A stretch of 35,362 nt of DNA from UBA2029 sp037447125. GTDB lineage: Bacteria > Chloroflexota > Anaerolineae > Aggregatilineales > Aggregatilineaceae. The DNA lies in contig JBBIHG010000027.1 in assembly GCA_037447125.1 (NCBI GenBank), forward strand, positions 1-35,362, written 5' to 3'. Shown here piece after piece: positions 31,274 to 35,362 of this stretch. The notes under the pieces were generated by a model. It was not told the DNA's origin. It made no database searches and saw only the letters and a program-made list of their open reading frames with translations. The translations under genes were made by a program, and so were the position numbers. How positions within the stretch are numbered: position 1 is the stretch's first letter; each line of letters begins with the position of its first letter.

Positions 31274-31338
31274 ATGAGCAGAGCAGCGCGCGACCGGCTT
31301 GCGCGGTGCCACGACACAGACTCGAAGCGACCACCATC

Positions 31339-31845
31339 ATGACCGCACCAGACCGACTTGAGGCGACTCAGAGCGATGCCGAAGAGGCACTTTACTGCCG
31401 GGTGCATCCCACCGTCGCCACCAACTTGCGCTGCAACCGCTGCGGGCGCCCCATGTGCACGCGCTGCGCGGTCAAGACGCCAGTGGGCTACCGCTGCCGT
31501 GAGTGTGTGCGTTCCCAGCAAGACAAGTTCTTCGACGCGCAGATGCTCGACTATCTGATCGCCGGCGCCGTCAGCCTGACGATCAGCTTCTTCGCCGCCG
31601 GGCTGTTGGCCCGCCTCGGCTGGTTCCTGATCGCCTTCTTTCTCTCACCTGCTGTCGGCGGCCTGATCGGTCGCGCGGTGTGGCGGCTGACCGGCAAACG
31701 GCGTGGGCGCTATACGGCCATCGTCGTAGGCGCGAACGTGGTGTTGGGGGCGTTGCTCTTCTTGCCGGGCAACCCCCTGGCGATTGGCATCTACCTGGTC
31801 ATGGCGACTGGCACGGCAGTCGCGCAGTTCCGGCCGCGCCTGTGA
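31339..31845 (+). CDS. B-box-type zinc-finger membrane protein
   Basis: 168 residues. The N-terminal part carries a Cys/His cluster resembling a B-box zinc finger. Its ligands come in pairs: YCRVHPTVATNLRC, then NRCGRPMCTRC, then GYRCRECVRSQ, enough for two zinc ions. Three or so hydrophobic segments follow: DYLIAGAVSLTISFFAAGLL, IAFFLSPAVGGLIGRAV and YTAIVVGANVVLGALLFLPG. The frame opens earlier with a TTG at 31270 overlapping the nadK stop, but those residues are not family-like; the ATG at 31339 puts the zinc finger at the usual place. Such zinc finger plus membrane proteins are widespread in Chloroflexota and Actinobacteria and their function is unknown. It lies between nadK and recN. Confidence 0.82.
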   Translation: MTAPDRLEATQSDAEEALYCRVHPTVATNLRCNRCGRPMCTRCAVKTPVGYRCRECVRSQQDKFFDAQMLDYLIAGAVSLTISFFAAGLLARLGWFLIAFFLSPAVGGLIGRAVWRLTGKRRGRYTAIVVGANVVLGALLFLPGNPLAIGIYLVMATGTAVAQFRPRL

Positions 31846-31894
31846 ATGCGGCACTCAGCCGGCCGCGCAGACGACAAGGCAGCGTGACACGCCT

Positions 31895-33640
31895 ATGCTC
31901 CTAGAATTGCGGATCAAGGATTTCGCCATCATTGACGAGCTGACGCTGCGTCTGGAGCCTGGCTTCCTGGTCATCACCGGCGAGACGGGCGCGGGCAAGT
32001 CCATCATTGTGGACGCGGTGAGTCTGCTGCTGGGCGAGCGCTCGGATGCGGCGCTGGTGCGCGCCGGCGCGGATCGCGCCGCCGTCGAGGGGACGTTCGC
32101 CGTGCCCAAGTCCATCCGCCCTGCGCTCAGCGCGATCCTGGCCCGCGAAGGGTTGGAGGGCGAGTCCGGCGAGGAAGTGCTGCTCTCGCGCGAGGTGCGC
32201 GCCAACGGGCGCAGCCAGGCCCGTGTCAATGGCAGCCTGTGCAACCTGGCGGTCTACCGCGACGTGGGGGCACTGCTGGTGGATATTCACGGGCAGAGCG
32301 AGCACCTGTCGCTGTTGCGCCCTGCCGAGCACCTCTATCTGCTGGATCGCTACGCCGGGCTGGACGAGGCACGGGCGGCGGTGGGCGCGCTGGTGCGCCA
32401 ACTGGCGGGCGTGCGGGGCGAGATCAAGGGCCTGCTCACCGACGAGGCGGCGCTTGCCCGGCGCGTGGACATGCTCCAGTACCAGGTGGAGGAGATTCGC
32501 GCCGCCGATCCCCGGCCCGAAGAAGAAGAGGAGCTTCGCCAGGAGCGCAACCGCCTGGTCAACGCCGAGAAGATCGCTGAACTGGCCGCCGAAGCGCAGC
32601 TTGCCCTCAACGGCGACCTGGCCGATCTCTCCGGCGCGGAGGACCTGCTGGGCCAGGTGGCGATGGTGCTGGCCAAGCTGGCCCGGCTGGACGCGACGAC
32701 GCAGGAATACGCTGACCTCGCCGAGACGCTCAGCGTGCAGAGCGCGGAGCTTTCCCGCTCGATCCGCGCCTACCGTGATGGCCTGGAATTCGACCCGCGC
32801 CGCCTCAACGAGATCGAGGAGCGCCTGGAAGTGCTCACCCGGCTCAAGCGCAAGTATGGCGGCTCGCTGGAGGCCGTGCTGGATTACGCCGCGCGCGCCC
32901 AGGCAGAACTGGACTCGATCACCCACAGCGAGGAACGGCTGGCCGAGTTGCGCGCCGAGGAAGATCGTCTGCTGCGCCAGATTGGGGGCGCAGCCGCCCG
33001 GCTGAGCCAGAACCGCCAGGATGCCGCCGCCCACCTCACCGAGCGCATCGTCGCCGAGCTGGGCGATCTGCGCATGGAGCGTGCCCGCTTTGAGGTCGTC
33101 TTCGAGCACTCTGACGATCCGGCTGGCTGCTATGTGGGCGAGCGTCGCCTGGCCTTCGACGCGACCGGCATTGACCGGCTGGAGTTCTACCTGGCGGCCA
33201 ATGTGGGCGAGCCGCCGCGCCCGCTGGCAAAAGTCGCCTCTGGCGGTGAGACGGCGCGCATCATGCTGGCGCTCAAGAGCGTCCTCTCGCGCGCCGACCA
33301 GGTGCCTACGCTGATCTTCGACGAGATCGATCAGGGTATCGGCGGGCGGTTGGGCGCGGTCGTGGGGCACAAGCTGTGGGGCCTCTCCGACGCGCATCAG
33401 GTGCTCGTCGTCACCCATCTGGCGCAGCTTGCCGGCTTCGGTGACGCCCATTACCGGGTGAGCAAGCTTGTGCAGGGCAGCCGCACCGTGACGCGCGTGC
33501 AGCGTCTCGATGACCAGGGCCGCGTGGACGAGCTGGCCGAGATGCTCGGCGCGGAGACGACCAGCGCCCGCCAAAGCGCCTACGACATCCTCATGCTGGC
33601 TCGCCGCGCCAAAGAGGGTCGCCACCTGGAGACGGTCTGA
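31895..33640 (+). CDS. recN: DNA repair protein RecN
   Basis: SMC-like ATPase of double-strand break repair, 581 residues. The N-terminal half-ATPase starts MLLELRIKDFAIIDELTLRL and has Walker A GETGAGKSIIVDAVSLLLG and the Q-loop region VDIHGQSEHLSLL. A charged, helical coiled-coil middle part follows (about 165-430, for example EEEEELRQERNRLVNAEKIA). The C-terminal half has the signature KVASGGETARIMLAL, Walker B TLIFDEIDQGIGGR and the switch His in VTHLAQLAGFGD. The open frame continues upstream to 31784, overlapping the previous gene, but the ATG at 31895 matches the universal RecN N-terminus. Confidence 0.97.
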   Translation: MLLELRIKDFAIIDELTLRLEPGFLVITGETGAGKSIIVDAVSLLLGERSDAALVRAGADRAAVEGTFAVPKSIRPALSAILAREGLEGESGEEVLLSREVRANGRSQARVNGSLCNLAVYRDVGALLVDIHGQSEHLSLLRPAEHLYLLDRYAGLDEARAAVGALVRQLAGVRGEIKGLLTDEAALARRVDMLQYQVEEIRAADPRPEEEEELRQERNRLVNAEKIAELAAEAQLALNGDLADLSGAEDLLGQVAMVLAKLARLDATTQEYADLAETLSVQSAELSRSIRAYRDGLEFDPRRLNEIEERLEVLTRLKRKYGGSLEAVLDYAARAQAELDSITHSEERLAELRAEEDRLLRQIGGAAARLSQNRQDAAAHLTERIVAELGDLRMERARFEVVFEHSDDPAGCYVGERRLAFDATGIDRLEFYLAANVGEPPRPLAKVASGGETARIMLALKSVLSRADQVPTLIFDEIDQGIGGRLGAVVGHKLWGLSDAHQVLVVTHLAQLAGFGDAHYRVSKLVQGSRTVTRVQRLDDQGRVDELAEMLGAETTSARQSAYDILMLARRAKEGRHLETV

Positions 33641-33663
33641 GCAGCTCCCAGGCGGGAAGCAAC

Positions 33664-33689
33664 CGCCGAAGTCTGCGCGGACTTTGGCG
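33664..33689. terminator. Hairpin downstream of recN
   Basis: CGCCGAAGTC (33664-33673) pairs with GACTTTGGCG (33680-33689), 9 Watson-Crick pairs plus one G-T, with a 6-nt loop, 23 nt after the recN stop. No T-run follows. A weak extended -10 (TGCTAAAGT ending at 33744) for the next gene lies downstream. Confidence 0.45.
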
Positions 33690-33778
33690 TCTGATGCACG
33701 GCCCGTCCCAGCACTAACCACTCACCCCGCGTTTGTGCTAAAGTCTGATCTGACACGCATGAAGGGAAAACGCAGCGC

Positions 33779-34849
33779 ATGACTCCGGCCCTGAGCCTGC
33801 AAGCCCAGCTCGACCGTCTGACCATGCCCGGCGCGCTGGTTGAAGTGGTGGACACCGGGCAGAAGAAGCTTCGCTGCCTGGCCTGCGGGCATCGCTGCCT
33901 GCTCAAGGACGGGCGGCGGGGCATCTGCCAGGTGCGCTACAACGACGGTGGTGTGTTGCGCGTGCCACACAACTACGTGGGCGCGCTGCACATTGACCCG
34001 ATCGAGAAGAAGCCGTTCTTCCATGTCACGCCGGGGCAATCCGTCTTGAGCTTCGGGATGCTCGGCTGCGACTTCCGTTGCAGCTATTGCCAGAACTGGG
34101 AGATTTCGCAGACGCTGCGCGACGAAGCCGCCGGGCGCGACTTCATCTCGATCACTGCCGAAGAGATGATCGCGTTGGGCGTGGGGCGCCGTTCGCGCGC
34201 CGTGGCCAGTACCTATAACGAGCCGCTGATCACAACCGAGTGGGCGGTGGAAATCTTCAAGCGGGCGAAGATGGCGGGGATGCTGACCCTATACGTCTCC
34301 AACGGCAACGGCACGCCCGAAGTGATTGAGTACCTCAAGCCCTGGCTCGACGGCTACAAGATCGATCTCAAGACGATGCAGGATCAGCACTACCGCCGCG
34401 AGCTGGGCGGCGTGCTGCAGCACGTGCTGGATACGATCAAGTGGGTGCACGAGGCGGGCATCTGGCTGGAAGTGCTCACCCTGGTTGTGCCCGGCTTCAA
34501 CGACAGCAGTGACGAGCTGTGGGATGCGGCTCGCTTCATCTGCGACGTGTCGCCAGACATCCCCTGGCACGTCACTGCCTTCCATCCCGACTACAAGATG
34601 ACCGACCGTGACCACACGCCCACTGAGACGCTGGCGCGCGCTGCCGAGATCGGCTGTGAGGCCGGGCTGCACTACGTGTATGCAGGCAACCTGCCGGGGC
34701 GCACCGGCGAATGGGAAGATACGCGCTGCCCAGGCTGCGGCAGCACGCTCATCCGGCGGCGCGGGTTCGTGGTGACGGAGAATCGCCTGTCGGCTATGGG
34801 TGGCGTGTGTCCTGACTGTGGCACAGCAATCCTGGGCATCTGGCGCTGA
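33779..34849 (+). CDS. amrS: AmmeMemoRadiSam system radical SAM enzyme (AmrS)
   Basis: 356 residues. An N-terminal Cys cluster (RCLACGHRCLLKDGRRGIC) precedes GALHIDPIEKKPFFHVTPG and the radical SAM cluster motif CDFRCSYCQNWEISQ (CxxxCxxC). ASTYNEPLITTEWAVEIF, KIDLKTMQDQHYR and WLEVLTLVVPGFNDS follow, typical of the pyruvate-formate-lyase-activating-enzyme-like AmrS family. The C-terminus adds a likely zinc ribbon with two CxxC pairs (RCPGCGSTL and CPDCGTAILG). The AmrA and AmrB partners are not in the window. Its exact chemistry is not established in most bacteria. The ATG at 33779 is preceded by GAAGGG at a somewhat long distance. Confidence 0.93.
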   Translation: MTPALSLQAQLDRLTMPGALVEVVDTGQKKLRCLACGHRCLLKDGRRGICQVRYNDGGVLRVPHNYVGALHIDPIEKKPFFHVTPGQSVLSFGMLGCDFRCSYCQNWEISQTLRDEAAGRDFISITAEEMIALGVGRRSRAVASTYNEPLITTEWAVEIFKRAKMAGMLTLYVSNGNGTPEVIEYLKPWLDGYKIDLKTMQDQHYRRELGGVLQHVLDTIKWVHEAGIWLEVLTLVVPGFNDSSDELWDAARFICDVSPDIPWHVTAFHPDYKMTDRDHTPTETLARAAEIGCEAGLHYVYAGNLPGRTGEWEDTRCPGCGSTLIRRRGFVVTENRLSAMGGVCPDCGTAILGIWR

Positions 34850-34902
34850 GGGCTTATGGGCGGCAACTGGGTCTGGGGTTCGAGCAGAGAACGACGCGCA
34901 CT

Positions 34903-35235
34903 ATGACCAAACACATTGTGCCTCGCTTCAAGCTGATGCTCTTCTATGATGTCGCGACAGACGATGCTGAGGCATACTTCCAGTTCGTCATGTCAGAGAT
35001 GGTACCGGCGTTGCACGAGATGGAGTTGTATCTCTTCCGCGCTTTCCAGACCATCCCCGCTCGAGAGGACGGCGATCATCGGCACCGCCAGGTCGAGTAT
35101 GTGGCTGAGGAGCTGGAGACCATCCAGGCTGTCCTGCACAGCGAGAAGTGGTGCGATCTAGAGGCCAGGCTCCAGCAGTTTGTCAGCGGCTACACGCGCA
35201 AGATCGTGCGCTTCCGCCCTGGCTTCCAACTCTAG
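34903..35235 (+). CDS. Conserved hypothetical protein, small alpha/beta
   Basis: 110 residues that I cannot assign to a named family. KLMLFYDVATDDAEAYFQFV at the start, MVPALHEMELYLFRAFQTIP in the middle and RQVEYVAEELETIQAVLHSE near the end give strand-helix-strand-strand-helix order. This resembles a dimeric alpha/beta-barrel (ferredoxin-like) monooxygenase or EthD-like fold, but no catalytic residue can be named. It has no signal peptide and no strong ribosome site. The stop codon TAG (35233-35235) is formed by the TA target and the first G of a MITE-like element. It lies 53 bp after amrS on the same strand. Confidence 0.72.
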   Translation: MTKHIVPRFKLMLFYDVATDDAEAYFQFVMSEMVPALHEMELYLFRAFQTIPAREDGDHRHRQVEYVAEELETIQAVLHSEKWCDLEARLQQFVSGYTRKIVRFRPGFQL

Positions 35236-35362
35236 AGCGTGTTATGGACTTGGCACTCTCGGCAATGGAAGAAGGCGCTGGGTTTACCTCACCCCCTGGC
35301 CTCGCTACGCTCGGCCTTTCCCCCTCTCCATGCATGGAGAGGGGGTTGTCGAGGCGCGCCAG
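35233..35362. mobile_element. MITE-like element, copy C (left part; cut by the window end)
   Basis: The left end GAGCGTGTTATGGACTT (35235-35251) matches the left ends of copies A and B in 16 of 17 positions and is preceded by TA (35233-35234). The interior again has C-rich then G-rich fold-back arms (CCCCCTCTCC near 35322 and GGAGAGGGGG near 35336). If it has the same 175-bp length as the others, the right end would lie near 35409, outside the window. Confidence 0.7.

Noticed and set aside
31901..33721. Minus-strand open frame of 606 codons opposite recN
   Set aside because: RecN has all ATPase motifs on the plus strand; the antisense frame shows no motif and biased composition.

Overview
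The window is high-GC bacterial chromosome, fully coding in style, with no rRNA, tRNA, CRISPR array, prophage or transposase gene that I can see. Gene content and style fit Chloroflexota (Anaerolineae-like). The evidence is many ABC importers for organic solutes, permeases with extra extracytoplasmic domains, a Thr/Pro-rich lipoprotein linker, a membrane-embedded spermidine-synthase-like protein, an ATP-type PEP carboxykinase, and GC-rich palindromic repeats between genes. The taxon is an inference from content; no marker gene settles it.

Layout. Positions 126-6092 (+) hold a general amino-acid ABC importer operon (aapJQMP) with a tandem UspA stress protein, closed by a strong intrinsic terminator. 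Positions 6177-10272 (-) hold a sugar-type ABC importer (binding protein, MalF-like and MalG-like permeases). It is driven by a good sigma-70-type promoter beside a 29-bp AT-rich palindrome. Positions 10605-15870 (-) hold a second sugar-type importer joined to two Gfo/Idh/MocA dehydrogenases. No ATPase is encoded with either sugar importer, so both probably share an MsmX/UgpC-type ATPase encoded elsewhere. Positions 16122-21753 hold a Moco-sulfurase-like class V aminotransferase, a lipoprotein-type protein-L-isoaspartate methyltransferase, a convergent membrane spermidine-synthase-like protein and a class II aldolase. Positions 21844-24724 (-) hold an aminotransferase-pckA operon linking amino acids to gluconeogenesis. 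Positions 25321-30139 hold a pentaheme cytochrome c, a PfkB sugar kinase and a URO-D-superfamily protein, separated by small repeats. Positions 30368-35235 (+) hold nadK, a zinc-finger membrane protein, recN, an AmrS-type radical SAM enzyme and a small unknown protein.

The most unusual signals are these. (1) A MalG-type permease carries a FAS1 (fasciclin)-like domain in its first outer loop, with the FAS1 motifs in permuted order. (2) The AapM permease carries a roughly 200-residue outer insertion ending in a PPC-like beta domain. (3) A family of 175-bp MITE-like elements has 17-bp inverted ends at TA sites; one copy is nested in the centre of another palindromic repeat and one supplies the stop codon of a gene. 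(4) A catalytically intact protein repair methyltransferase is predicted to sit outside the membrane. (5) A perfect 14-bp palindrome forms the shared 3' end of two convergent genes and gives both proteins the same C-terminus. (6) Each of the three importer operons has a stem-loop directly after its binding-protein gene.
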